Under the pieces are notes generated by a model. The model was given only the letters and a program-made list of their open reading frames with translations, was not told the DNA's origin and made no database searches. DNA of 64,000 nt, taken from the NCBI RefSeq assembly GCF_900101915.1, contig NZ_FNAL01000003.1, positions 139,560 through 203,559 of the forward strand. The letters are read 5' to 3'. Both the position numbers and the translations under genes were made by a program. Shown here piece by piece: positions 37,354 through 46,260 of this stretch. Positions within the stretch are counted from its first letter, which is position 1. Each line of letters begins with the position of its first letter. The DNA comes from Psychrobacter pacificensis. Lineage in GTDB: Bacteria > Pseudomonadota > Gammaproteobacteria > Pseudomonadales > Moraxellaceae.

Positions 37354-37706
37354 CTAATGCTACTGCAAGCTTTGCAGCACTTTCTCAAGACACTCGTCTA
37401 AAGGCTTTTAGGTTGCTGGTCAGCCACGAGCCTGAAGGACTCCCTGCGGGTGAGGTAGCCCGTCAGCTCTCTGTGCCGCACAATACCATGTCGGCGCATC
37501 TAGCAGTGCTGTCAAGAGCAGGGTGGGTGGTCTCACAGCGACAGAGTCGGCAAATTATCTATCGGGCGTCGCTCTCACATATGGATAGCGTCATTCAATT
37601 TTTATTACAAGACTGCTGTGCAGGCCATCCAGAATTGTGTGCCTCACTCATCGACAGTTTAAGTGGATGCAGGGTAAATGAGTCTGCTGAGCAAGATAAT
37701 CATTAA
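37344..37706 (+). CDS. arsR: Arsenic-responsive ArsR-family repressor
   Basis: A 120-residue winged-helix metalloregulator. The core HTH is at about residues 35-60 (AGEVARQLSVPHNTMSAHLA). The C-terminal As(III) site is Cys91, Cys92 and Cys98 in DCCAGHPELC, the arrangement of the Acidithiobacillus-type ArsR and different from the E. coli CVC site. The start at 37344 fits the family N-terminus and coincides with the predicted transcription start. It is the first gene of arsR-arsC-arsH-arsB. Confidence 0.93.
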   Translation: MEITNATASFAALSQDTRLKAFRLLVSHEPEGLPAGEVARQLSVPHNTMSAHLAVLSRAGWVVSQRQSRQIIYRASLSHMDSVIQFLLQDCCAGHPELCASLIDSLSGCRVNESAEQDNH

Positions 37707-37748
37707 ACCAATAATCGATTCAATAAACATACTGATAAAATAGGTAAG

Positions 37749-38162
37749 ATGACGATGAAACCTTTAATTTTGCATAACCCTAATTGTGGAACCTCTCGCA
37801 ACACACTTGCCATTATGAAAGCATCAGGAGAGACGCCAGAAGTGGTGGAATATCTAAAAAACCCACCAACACGAGCACGCTTAGTTGAGTTATTAGCCCA
37901 AATGCAAATCTCTCCAAGAGAGTTGCTAAGAAGTAAAGAGGTGGTTAATGATGAGCTTGGCCTAGACAACCCTGAGCTCTCTGATGATCACATCATCGAT
38001 GCCATGATCGCGCATCCTATTTTGATCAATCGTCCGATCGTGGTGACTGATAAAGGTGCGGCCTTATGTCGTCCTTCAGAGCGCGTGTTTGAACTGCTAG
38101 CAAACCCTGTCAGTAGCTTCACAAAAGAAGATGGAGAGGTCATTTATCATGGCAAACACTAA
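37749..38162 (+). CDS. arsC: Arsenate reductase, glutaredoxin-coupled
   Basis: Reduces arsenate to arsenite for export. The catalytic Cys is Cys13 in NPNCGTSRN. The substrate Arg residues are in [16 protein letters not shown] and ALCRPSERV, the E. coli ArsC pattern. The length is 137 (family about 140). The initiator is either 37749 or the in-frame ATG at 37755. The gene overlaps arsH by 14 bp, so translation is coupled. Confidence 0.95.
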   Translation: MTMKPLILHNPNCGTSRNTLAIMKASGETPEVVEYLKNPPTRARLVELLAQMQISPRELLRSKEVVNDELGLDNPELSDDHIIDAMIAHPILINRPIVVTDKGAALCRPSERVFELLANPVSSFTKEDGEVIYHGKH

Positions 38163-38922
38163 GGCCGAACCAGCATCAATAACGGAGTCTACTGCTTCAG
38201 CAAATTCTAGCTTTGACGATTTACCCAATATCGATGTCGACAATATTCAACCAATCGACATTGAGTCGTTGATCGCGCCTAATGACCCACGTCATGCGCC
38301 CAAAATATTGGTGTTGTACGGCTCTGTCCGCGCGCGCTCATTCTCTAGATTGGCCGCGGAAGAGTCGAGCCGACTGTTACGCTGGTATGGTTGTGAGGTG
38401 CGGATGTTTGACCCATCAGGCTTGCCACTGCCTGACGATGTAGATTCAGATCATCCAAAAGTGCAAGAGCTACGAGAGTTGGCGCAGTGGTCAGAAGGGA
38501 TGCTTTGGGTGAGTCCAGAGCGTCATGGCAGTATCACCAGTATCATGAAAGCGCAAATCGATTGGATTCCGCTGTCTTTGGGTGGCGTGCGTCCAACACA
38601 GGGTAAAACCTTAGCACTAATGCAAGTCAGTGGCGGCAGTCAAAGCTTTAATACGGTCAATCAGATGCGTATTCTTGGACGTTGGATGCGGATGATCACT
38701 ATCCCTAATCAGTCCTCTATACCCAAAGCCTTTTTAGAATTTAACGATAACAATCGCATGGATATGTCGCCGTTATATCTGCGTCTTGTCGATGTCTGCG
38801 AAGAGTTGGTGAAATTTACTTGGCTTACCCGCGGACGCTCAGCGTATCTTACCGATCGCTATTCAGAACGCGTCGAGAGCGCTGAAGAAGTATCGAACCG
38901 CGTCAATCAAAAGTCGCTTTGA
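38149..38922 (+). CDS. arsH: Organoarsenical oxidase / NADPH-dependent FMN reductase ArsH
   Basis: A flavodoxin-like FMN protein of about 257 residues that oxidises trivalent organoarsenicals. The FMN site [11 protein letters not shown], the Pro-rich PSGLPLPDD, the signature [20 protein letters not shown] and the C-terminal [15 protein letters not shown] identify it. An acidic, Ser/Thr-rich N-terminal tail of about 45 residues precedes it. The start at 38149 has GGAGAGG-like sites upstream within arsC, which it overlaps by 14 bp. Confidence 0.93.
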   Translation: MANTKAEPASITESTASANSSFDDLPNIDVDNIQPIDIESLIAPNDPRHAPKILVLYGSVRARSFSRLAAEESSRLLRWYGCEVRMFDPSGLPLPDDVDSDHPKVQELRELAQWSEGMLWVSPERHGSITSIMKAQIDWIPLSLGGVRPTQGKTLALMQVSGGSQSFNTVNQMRILGRWMRMITIPNQSSIPKAFLEFNDNNRMDMSPLYLRLVDVCEELVKFTWLTRGRSAYLTDRYSERVESAEEVSNRVNQKSL

Positions 38923-38990
38923 TACGGATACGCTAAGACTGTTACCCCAATACAATCACATTAACATTATTATTTAAGTAAGGCTGTGCC

Positions 38991-40298
38991 ATGCTTGCGT
39001 TCGCTATTTTTGTTGTCACTCTGGTGCTGGTAATATGGCAACCGAAAGGGTTGGGTATCGGTTGGAGTGCGATGGGCGGCGCCTTGGTCGCGTTAGCGCT
39101 TGGCGTCGTGCAGCTATCAGATGTCGGTATCGTGTGGGATATTGTTTGGGATGCGACCTTTACTTTTGTGGCGCTGATCATCATCTCGCTTATCTTGGAT
39201 AGAGCAGGATTTTTTGGTTGGGCAGCGCTGCATGTGGCACGCCTTGGCAATGGGCAAGGGCGACTGCTGTTTCCGATGATTGTTATATTGGGTGCGTTTA
39301 TTTCTGCGTTTTTTGCCAATGATGGGGCGGCGCTATTACTGACGCCCATTGTGATTGCGATCTTGCTGCGCCTAAATTTTGCACCACCTTCCGCTTTAGC
39401 TTTTATCATCGCGACGGGTTTTATCGCTGATACAGCAAGTCTGCCCTTGGTCACCTCAAATTTAGTTAATATCGTTAGCGCCAATTATTTTGATATTGGT
39501 TTTGGGCGTTATGCGGCAGTTATGGTGCCCGTGAATATTGTGTCCGTATTGGCGACGCTACTGGTATTGTGGATGGTCTATGCCCGTCATATTCCTAAGC
39601 ACTATCCAGTCGATAATCTAAGTGCCCCTGCATCCGCTATTACCGATCCATTGGTCTTTCGCGCCGCTTTTCCATTGTTGGGTTTGCTACTGGTTGCTTA
39701 TTTTGCGACCGAGCCGCTAGGGTTACCTATTTCACTTGTCACTGGCGCTATCGCATTGTTGCTAATGGCCATCGCTGGTCGTTTGTGGCAAGGCGGACGC
39801 GGCGCGGTGATTTCTGTCAGTGATGTCGTACGCAAAGCCCCTTGGCAAATCGTCCTGTTTTCGATTGGTATGTATTTGGTGGTGTATGGCTTGGGCAATG
39901 CAGGTCTTACCGCCTATGGCGCGCGCGTGCTTAACTGGCTAGGAGGGCAGGGCGCAGTCATTGCCACAGTAGGGACTGGGTTTTTATCTGCCATTGTCGC
40001 GTCTATCATGAATAATATGCCAGCGACTTTGGTCGGTGCGCTCGCGATTGATCAGGCGCAAGTGCCCGCTGCGACGCGAGAACTGATGATTTATGCCAAT
40101 GTAATCGGCAACGATTTGGGCCCTAAGTTTACACCGATTGGCAGTCTTGCGACGTTATTATGGTTGCATGTATTGGCAGAAAAAAACTACAAAATTAGCT
40201 GGGGACAATATATAAAAATAGGCCTGCTGATTACGCCTCCTGTGTTACTAGTGACGCTTTTGGCCTTGGTTGTTTGGCTGCCTATGCTGCCAAGCTAA
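38991..40298 (+). CDS. arsB: Arsenite efflux membrane protein ArsB
   Basis: A twelve-helix inner-membrane arsenite/antimonite:proton antiporter of 435 residues. The opening helix, then [40 protein letters not shown] and the C-terminal [13 protein letters not shown] with [20 protein letters not shown] are ArsB hallmarks (IT superfamily). It is the last gene of the operon, starting 68 bp after arsH, and is convergent with tRNA-Asn across a terminator. Confidence 0.95.
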   Translation: MLAFAIFVVTLVLVIWQPKGLGIGWSAMGGALVALALGVVQLSDVGIVWDIVWDATFTFVALIIISLILDRAGFFGWAALHVARLGNGQGRLLFPMIVILGAFISAFFANDGAALLLTPIVIAILLRLNFAPPSALAFIIATGFIADTASLPLVTSNLVNIVSANYFDIGFGRYAAVMVPVNIVSVLATLLVLWMVYARHIPKHYPVDNLSAPASAITDPLVFRAAFPLLGLLLVAYFATEPLGLPISLVTGAIALLLMAIAGRLWQGGRGAVISVSDVVRKAPWQIVLFSIGMYLVVYGLGNAGLTAYGARVLNWLGGQGAVIATVGTGFLSAIVASIMNNMPATLVGALAIDQAQVPAATRELMIYANVIGNDLGPKFTPIGSLATLLWLHVLAEKNYKISWGQYIKIGLLITPPVLLVTLLALVVWLPMLPS

Positions 40299-40347
40299 TT
40301 AAGACAGTAGAGTCAGTGCAGAGTTGCTTTCAAATACAAGCCATAAA

Positions 40348-40376
40348 AAAACCCCCATCAAACTGATGGGGGTTTT
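40348..40376. terminator. Terminator after arsB
   Basis: A 13-bp stem (AAAACCCCCATCA with its complement) with a 3-nt AAC loop. Confidence 0.92.
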
Positions 40377-40429
40377 GGCAAATGCCATAATTGAATCTAT
40401 AGTGACTCAAAAGGTTTACTACTAAAATG

Positions 40430-40505
40430 TGGCTCTCCAACCTGGGCTCGAACCAGGGACACACGGATTAACAGTCCGTTGCTCTACCAACTGAGCTATT
40501 GGAGA
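40430..40505 (-). tRNA. tRNA-Asn (anticodon GTT)
   Basis: A 76-nt minus-strand cloverleaf with acceptor TCTCCAA/TTGGAGA, anticodon GTT in CTGTTAA, T-loop GGTTCGAGCCC and encoded CCA. Confidence 0.97.
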
Positions 40506-40688
40506 ATAGGTTGTAAGTAACTAATCGCTTACAACGAGCCTTAGAAGTCTCTAACGAGTTCTTGCTAAGTGGGGCGTATTCTAGCAAAGATAAAAAATAC
40601 GTCAAGCGTTTTTTTTCATAACTCGTAAAAAATATCACTTTAATGATGAGGGAGAGGGCTTTTACGGATAAATAGCAAAAACAACCAT

Positions 40689-40727
40689 AAAAAAGACGCC
40701 GCATAGAAACGACGCGGCGTCTTTTTT
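40689..40727 (-). terminator. Terminator after the aspartate aminotransferase gene
   Basis: A 14-bp perfect stem (A6-GACGCCGC with GCGGCGTC-T6) and an 11-nt loop. T-run on both strands. Confidence 0.92.
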
Positions 40728-40763
40728 GTTAAAGCACTTGTAAGGCTAACGATGCTTTGTGAC

Positions 40764-41966
40764 TTATTCGGCAACGTCCAAGTCAGCAATGGCTTTTTCG
40801 ATACGTGACAAGGCATCTTGCAATGTGGCTTCATCAGTCGCGTAAGAGATACGCATATAGCCACCAAGACCGAAAGCATCACCAGGTACGACCGCGACAC
40901 CGACTTTTTCTAGTAACCATGCTGAAAACTCAGTACATGATGATAGGCCAGCGGCTTTGATGAGTGGCTTGATTTCAGGATACACGTAGAACGCACCGTC
41001 AGGGCGCAAGCAAGTGATCCCTTTGATGGCGTTTAGACCATTAACGACTAGGTCGCAGCGCTTCTCAAATGCCGCTACCATTGGCTCAAGTACGCTCTGA
41101 TCGCCACTGATGGCTGCTTCTGCAGCCACTTGGCTGATGGAGGTTGGGCATGAAGTAGACTGTGACTGTACTTTTTTCATCGCGCCGATGAGTTTGGCAG
41201 GGCCACCAGCATAGCCAATACGCCAGCCTGTCATCGCATAGGCTTTAGACACACCGTTTAGGATAATGGCACGGTCTTTTAGCTCAGGCGCGGCATTGAG
41301 GATATTGTAGAACTTATCACCCGTCCAGCGGATGTGCTCGTACATGTCGTCTGATGCCACATACACGTGTGGATGCTTTTTCAATACTTCAGCGATGGCT
41401 TTTAGCTCATCCAAGGTATAAATCATACCAGTCGGGTTAGAAGGGCTGTTCAATACCAACAGTTTGGTTTTTTCAGTGATGGCGTCTTCTAGCTGCTCAG
41501 CGGTGATTTTGAAATCTTGCTCAGCGGGGCATTTTACGATGACTGGTACGCCTTCTGCGATGATAACCATATCAGGATAGCTCACCCAGTATGGTGCTGG
41601 GATGATGACTTCGTCGCCAGGATTGATAAACGCTTGGGCAAGGTTAAAGAATGACTGCTTACCACCGACCGATACTAGGATTTCGTTTGGCTCGTAGCTG
41701 ATGTCATTGTCACGCTTGAATTTCTCTATGATGGCGGTTTTTAGCTCTGGCGTACCATCAACAGCAGTATATTTGGTGAAGCCATTATTGATGGCATCGA
41801 TTGCTGCTTTTTTGATGTGGTCAGGGGTATCAAAATCAGGCTCGCCTGCACCCAAACCGATAATGTCTTTGCCAGCTGCTTTTAGTTCTTTTGCTTTATT
41901 AGTAATCGCTAGCGTAGGAGAGGGTTTGATGCTATTGACGCGGTCAGACAGTTGCAACTCGCTCAT
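40764..41966 (-). CDS. Aspartate aminotransferase, class Ib
   Basis: A fold-type I PLP enzyme of 400 residues, most similar to the Ib aspartate aminotransferases of Thermus and many proteobacteria, which exchange the amino group between aspartate or glutamate and oxaloacetate. Visible are GLGAGEPDFDTP, LNSPSNPTGMIY, SDDMYEHI, the PLP lysine in GVSKAYAMTGWRIGYAGG, and FGLGGYMRISYATD near the end. The start follows an RBS-like GGATC stretch. Separate from the HTH-fused aminotransferase earlier in the window. Confidence 0.93.
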   Translation of the reverse strand: MSELQLSDRVNSIKPSPTLAITNKAKELKAAGKDIIGLGAGEPDFDTPDHIKKAAIDAINNGFTKYTAVDGTPELKTAIIEKFKRDNDISYEPNEILVSVGGKQSFFNLAQAFINPGDEVIIPAPYWVSYPDMVIIAEGVPVIVKCPAEQDFKITAEQLEDAITEKTKLLVLNSPSNPTGMIYTLDELKAIAEVLKKHPHVYVASDDMYEHIRWTGDKFYNILNAAPELKDRAIILNGVSKAYAMTGWRIGYAGGPAKLIGAMKKVQSQSTSCPTSISQVAAEAAISGDQSVLEPMVAAFEKRCDLVVNGLNAIKGITCLRPDGAFYVYPEIKPLIKAAGLSSCTEFSAWLLEKVGVAVVPGDAFGLGGYMRISYATDEATLQDALSRIEKAIADLDVAE

Positions 41967-42488
41967 GAGAGATCCTTTTTTATATGGGAGTGGGATTGGT
42001 AAAAATCGATATTAATTATATAACGCTTTTATCACTATCAGGACAAGATATCGGGCAGTTTAGACAATCACCTCATCTTGTCGTGAAGATAGCCACAATT
42101 CGATCATAAATGAGACGCTCATCCATGTCTGCGCGGCTATTTTAATATTGTAGCATGCTGATATAGCGCTGTCTTATTACCCCGATAACAAAACATTGCG
42201 GACTGTCTTTTAGCATGACTCACTGTATAAATATGAAGACCACAGCAAAGATAAGATGGTTTCGTTGTGGCAATTGCGAAGACACAACAATAAACCTATA
42301 GCCGACTACTATAACTATTTAGGTTTGTTAAATAAGATGGCGTATAGGTTAATAAAAACAAGCCATATAACAGAGCACAAATACGCTCAGATGAAAGCTT
42401 GCATCCGAATTTAAAAACAGCTCTATTCAGCTCTTTGTTGAGCGATACGCTTTTCATATTATAAGAACATTTAAAAAGGATATTCACG
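41967..42488. other. Intergenic region before the lipid-modification operon
   Basis: A 522-bp spacer between divergent genes with no gene recognised. The end next to the SDR gene has a possible promoter TTGTTG-N16-TATTAT (42435-42462). An imperfect inverted repeat around 42254-42280 (GTTGTGGC...GACACAAC) is present. Confidence 0.5.
42435..42462 (+). promoter_or_regulatory. Possible promoter of the lipid-modification operon
   Basis: TTGTTG, a 16-bp spacer and TATTAT, ending 26 bp before the SDR start codon. The -35 is a fair match only. Confidence 0.45.
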
Positions 42489-43226
42489 ATGACAGATTCT
42501 GCTGAAAAACAACACATTCTTATTACTGGTGCGACCTCTGGTATTGGCAATCAATTGACCAAGGATTATCTGCTAGAGGGCCATACCGTGTATGCTGTCG
42601 GCCGTGATGACGAGGCGCTGGCTGAGCTAAAATCGCTCGGCGCAGAGACGATTGATTTGGACCTGATGGATCGTGAAAAAGTCATTGCAGCGTTTGAAAA
42701 AGTCGACACCATTGATTTGGCGATTTGCGGTGCTGGCATGTGTGAGTATTTAGATATGCCAAACTTTGATAGCGAAGTATTTATGAAAGTGATGTCAGTC
42801 AATATGGGTACGTTGTCTCATGCCATCGAAGGCGTATTGCCAAAGCTCATTGCGTCTAAAGGTCGCCTAGTCGGTATCGGTTCAGCGTCTGCTTACGTGC
42901 CGTTTGCCCGTGCTGAAGCTTATGGTAGCTCAAAAGCTGCTATCCATTATCTGATGAAAACATTACAGATTAGCCTCGCACCACACGATGTGTCGGTGAG
43001 CTTGGTCGTACCGGGTTTTGTTGAAACGCCAATGACTGAGCAAAATGATTTTCCTATGCCGTTTATCCAGACGCCAAAGCAGGCCAGTCAAGCCATCCGT
43101 GATGGCATAGAAAGCGGGCACGAGGTTATTGAGTTCCCCAAAAAATTAACGATGCCACTAAAAGCATTGGGCACATTGCCTGATTTGGTCTGGCAGCAAG
43201 TGAGTGAGAAACTCAATAAGAAATAA
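42489..43226 (+). CDS. Short-chain dehydrogenase/reductase
   Basis: A classical SDR of 245 residues with the cofactor motif TGATSGIG, structural NAG-equivalent CGAG, catalytic Ser in GSASAYV and YGSSK (Tyr and Lys). The substrate is unknown. Its operon partners are an FAD amine oxidase-like protein, a DUF1365 protein and a CFA-like methyltransferase, which suggests a role in acyl-chain modification. Start preceded by AAAGGA. 60 bp to the next gene. Confidence 0.88.
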   Translation: MTDSAEKQHILITGATSGIGNQLTKDYLLEGHTVYAVGRDDEALAELKSLGAETIDLDLMDREKVIAAFEKVDTIDLAICGAGMCEYLDMPNFDSEVFMKVMSVNMGTLSHAIEGVLPKLIASKGRLVGIGSASAYVPFARAEAYGSSKAAIHYLMKTLQISLAPHDVSVSLVVPGFVETPMTEQNDFPMPFIQTPKQASQAIRDGIESGHEVIEFPKKLTMPLKALGTLPDLVWQQVSEKLNKK

Positions 43227-43286
43227 CTTACTGATAAGCAGATCATCCACGATAACAACCGCAAAAATATAACAGGGAATGCTTTT

Positions 43287-44993
43287 ATGCCGTTTATTCG
43301 TTTCAAGCGTGCAAATAACCAAAAAACTACGGACAGCAATGATGCCAAAAATGCTGACCATCAGGCAGCGCAAAAACGTATCGCCATTATTGGCTCGGGT
43401 GTGTCAGGACTGACCTGTGCGCATTATTTAGGCGCGCAACATGAGGTGACCGTTTTTGAGGCCAATGATTATATCGGCGGGCATGTAAATACCATTGATG
43501 TGGCACTACAGGACGGCAAAAAAGCAAAGACTAGTAACGTAGAGAGTAGCGCCATAGATACCGGTTTTATTGTTTTTAATGAGCGTACTTATCCCAATTT
43601 CTTCCGTTTGCTCCACGATCTGCAAGTGCCATTTCAGGCGACGGATATGAGCTTTTCGGTCAAAAATACCGCACGTCGTTTTGAATACAATGGGCATACG
43701 CTCAACACCTTATTATCGCAGCGCAAAAACGTACTCAATCCAAAGTTCTGGCAGTTTATCAAAGATATCTTGCAGTTTAATAAACACATTAAGCAGCTCC
43801 GTCAAGAGTATGATAGTGCGCGTGCTGCGGGGCAAGACATTAGCGGATTTACTGAGCAGACGCTAGGTAATTACTTGGCTCAACAAAACTATGGTCAGCT
43901 GTTTACTGATAACTATCTGCTGCCCATGGTATCTGCCATTTGGTCAACCAGTCTGGATGAGGTGCAAGATTTCCCACTGGTGTTTTTTGCGCAATTTTTT
44001 GACAATCATGGCTTGCTCGATGTGGTCAATCGTCCGCAGTGGTTCACGATTAAAGGCGGCTCAAAACAATACGTTAATAAACTGATTCCACGCTTTATCA
44101 AAGCGGGTGGCAAAGTGCGAGTCAATAGTCCAGTACAGTCTGTGACACGTGATGGTGAGAAAGTGCTGTTGACGGTTCAGAACAAAGGTGATGCTAACAA
44201 CATCGAGAACCTTGTATTTGACGAGGTTGTTTTTGCCTGTCATGCAGACACCGCACTGAAGATTCTAACAGATGCCAGTACCACTGAAACTGAGGTGCTG
44301 AGTCACTTCCGCTTCACCGAAAACACGGCTGTATTGCATACCGATACGAGCGTCTTACCCAAGAAGCCACTGGCATGGGCAAGCTGGAACTACCTTATTG
44401 ATAGAAAGACTTCAGACAATGTGACAGACAAGAATCAAGCTGGCGTAAATACACAACGACCTGAAAAACCCGTGCTAACGTATCATATGAATATCTTGCA
44501 GCGTCTGACCAAGAATCATAATTATTTGGTTACGCTTAACCATGAGATAGATGATCAGCAAATCGTCAAAAGCATTGATTATAGCCATCCAGTGTTCGAT
44601 CTAAAGATGATTGAGGCGCAAACCAAATGGTCAAGTATCTCTGGCACAGGGTTGCATACGCATTTTTGCGGAGCATATTGGTTTAATGGCTTTCATGAAG
44701 ATGGCGTACGCAGCGGTCTACGTGTGTGTCAGGCGCTCGGTCATGATATGGATATAAAAGACGAGGTTGATCCAGCGTATTTGCCTAATGCGGATAGCGC
44801 ACATACGCCGTTTCGTTATAAAGACTTGCCAGTAAAAGCTGACACAAAAGCACGCACCCTTGATAAGCGTCAGATTAACACTGCGACCACCAACCAGGAG
44901 CTGGTTGAGTATGCTGAGCGCTTACAGAGTGCGGCTGATGATAATAATCAAAATAAAAAACGTGGTTTATTTGCTCGCCGTAAAGCCAAATAG
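43287..44993 (+). CDS. FAD-dependent amine oxidase-like oxidoreductase
   Basis: A flavoprotein of 568 residues. The Rossmann FAD site is IIGSGVSGLTCAHYLG followed by FEANDYIGGHVNTI, giving the NAD(P)-binding_8/amine oxidase fold. An acceptor-domain motif (IDTGFIVFNERTYPNF), PMVSAIWST and a C-terminal FHEDGVRSGLRV match the COG2907 group often found next to DUF1365 and CFA genes. The C-terminus from about residue 515 is a low-complexity polar tail ending KKRGLFARRKAK. The substrate is probably an acyl chain, by context. Confidence 0.87.
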   Translation: MPFIRFKRANNQKTTDSNDAKNADHQAAQKRIAIIGSGVSGLTCAHYLGAQHEVTVFEANDYIGGHVNTIDVALQDGKKAKTSNVESSAIDTGFIVFNERTYPNFFRLLHDLQVPFQATDMSFSVKNTARRFEYNGHTLNTLLSQRKNVLNPKFWQFIKDILQFNKHIKQLRQEYDSARAAGQDISGFTEQTLGNYLAQQNYGQLFTDNYLLPMVSAIWSTSLDEVQDFPLVFFAQFFDNHGLLDVVNRPQWFTIKGGSKQYVNKLIPRFIKAGGKVRVNSPVQSVTRDGEKVLLTVQNKGDANNIENLVFDEVVFACHADTALKILTDASTTETEVLSHFRFTENTAVLHTDTSVLPKKPLAWASWNYLIDRKTSDNVTDKNQAGVNTQRPEKPVLTYHMNILQRLTKNHNYLVTLNHEIDDQQIVKSIDYSHPVFDLKMIEAQTKWSSISGTGLHTHFCGAYWFNGFHEDGVRSGLRVCQALGHDMDIKDEVDPAYLPNADSAHTPFRYKDLPVKADTKARTLDKRQINTATTNQELVEYAERLQSAADDNNQNKKRGLFARRKAK

Positions 44994-45053
44994 CCTTGCG
45001 AGCAATATTGCAAATTTTTCTATCATCATGTGCCTTTACCGAAGAGAGTGTCT

Positions 45054-46178
45054 ATGACCGTGTCCACCAAACCTACTAATGATATGTTACGTCATGAGCT
45101 AGCTTGTGATACTACTGCATTAGCGCATCAATTGCTTGAGGGCACGACATGGCATAGTCGGTTGCTACCTAATGTGAATAAGTTTGTTTATCCGTATCGC
45201 TATTGGGGCATCAATATCGGTGCATTGGCGGCAGGACAGGATCTTCCAGAAATAGACACGGCAGCTTTTGGTGAGCATAAGGTTTTAGGCGTATCACACC
45301 TGAGCAAGATATTACCAAAGAAGTTATTGGCAAAGGGATTGCCTTTATTTTCAGCTAAGACAAAAGCGCTGCAACAATTTTGCCCTAATGATTATCTAGA
45401 GGGTTTCAATAGCCTAAGTAGTAATGAAAGCCTAAATGACAATGAGAGCCTAAATGACAATGAGAGCCTAAATGACAATGAGAGCCTAAATGACAATGAG
45501 AACATAAGTGACAATAAAGATATTGATGGCAACTTACCGTCTAATCAAGCGCTAGAGCAGCGTCTGAGCCAAGCATTTATCAAACATGCAGGTAGCAGTC
45601 CTACAGGAGATATGGTGGGATTACTCGTATGCCGTAATGCAGGTATGTATTTTAGCCCAGTCAATTTTTACTTAGGGTTTAATGAGCAGCAGACGCCGAC
45701 GCACTTATTGGCTGAAGTATCCAATACACCTTGGGACAAGCGTCATTACTATGGGTTTTTGTTAGAAGGAGAAGAGACTGAGTTTTGTCATGACAAGGAC
45801 TTTCATGTGTCACCTTTTAATCCTATCGATCAGCTATACCGCTGGCAGGTGACGGTAAAACGTACACAACAACATACGGCAGATAAGCAGTCAAGCACAG
45901 GCTTGCAAGTTCGTATTGCGATCAATATCAGTGATGAGCGCGGTGAGGTCCTAAGAACGGGTATAAAGATATCAGGGGTGCCGCTGACAGAAACCACCGT
46001 TCGCAATAGCTTACGAAAAAACCCACTGATGAACATGACCTCGTTAGCACGTATTTATGGGCAAGCCTTTAAACTCTATGCGATCAAAAAGGTGCCTTAT
46101 ATCAATTATGATGAAAAATTGACCGATAGTAATCAGAAAACATCTGCCTCTTTAAAAAACGAAACTTTAAACGATTGA
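45054..46178 (+). CDS. DUF1365 protein with tandem SLNDNE repeat
   Basis: A 374-residue DUF1365 family protein. The N-terminal part has TTWHSRLLPNVNKFVYPYRY, and the core has VSNTPWDKRHYYGFLL, EFCHDKDFHVSPFNPIDQLY and SLARIYGQAFKLYAIKK. Between them (about residues 120-158) lies a low-complexity insert of six copies of SLNDNE or close variants. Family function is unknown, but it is regularly linked to CFA synthase-like genes. The start at 45054 has GAGAG upstream, and a GTG at 45030 is an alternative. Confidence 0.87.
   Translation: MTVSTKPTNDMLRHELACDTTALAHQLLEGTTWHSRLLPNVNKFVYPYRYWGINIGALAAGQDLPEIDTAAFGEHKVLGVSHLSKILPKKLLAKGLPLFSAKTKALQQFCPNDYLEGFNSLSSNESLNDNESLNDNESLNDNESLNDNENISDNKDIDGNLPSNQALEQRLSQAFIKHAGSSPTGDMVGLLVCRNAGMYFSPVNFYLGFNEQQTPTHLLAEVSNTPWDKRHYYGFLLEGEETEFCHDKDFHVSPFNPIDQLYRWQVTVKRTQQHTADKQSSTGLQVRIAINISDERGEVLRTGIKISGVPLTETTVRNSLRKNPLMNMTSLARIYGQAFKLYAIKKVPYINYDEKLTDSNQKTSASLKNETLND
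45411..45518 (+). repeat. 18-bp tandem repeat inside the DUF1365 gene
   Basis: Four perfect copies of AGCCTAAATGACAATGAG (45429-45500) flanked by one degenerate copy on each side (45411-45428 and 45501-45518). Unit length is a multiple of three, so the frame is kept whatever the copy number. Confidence 0.95.
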
Positions 46179-46260
46179 TAATCTAGAAATCCAAAAACCA
46201 GCAACACATTTTATATAGTCAATTTCAAAACAAAAGAACCTAGACAAGGACAACCATACG

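Noticed and set aside
38942..39484. 180-codon open frame on the minus strand over arsB
   Set aside because: It is antisense to the well-supported arsB, has no RBS and its translation is low-complexity Ala/Ile/Asn without a domain.
45411..45518. CRISPR-like repeat
   Set aside because: Units are directly adjacent with no spacers and are translated in frame.
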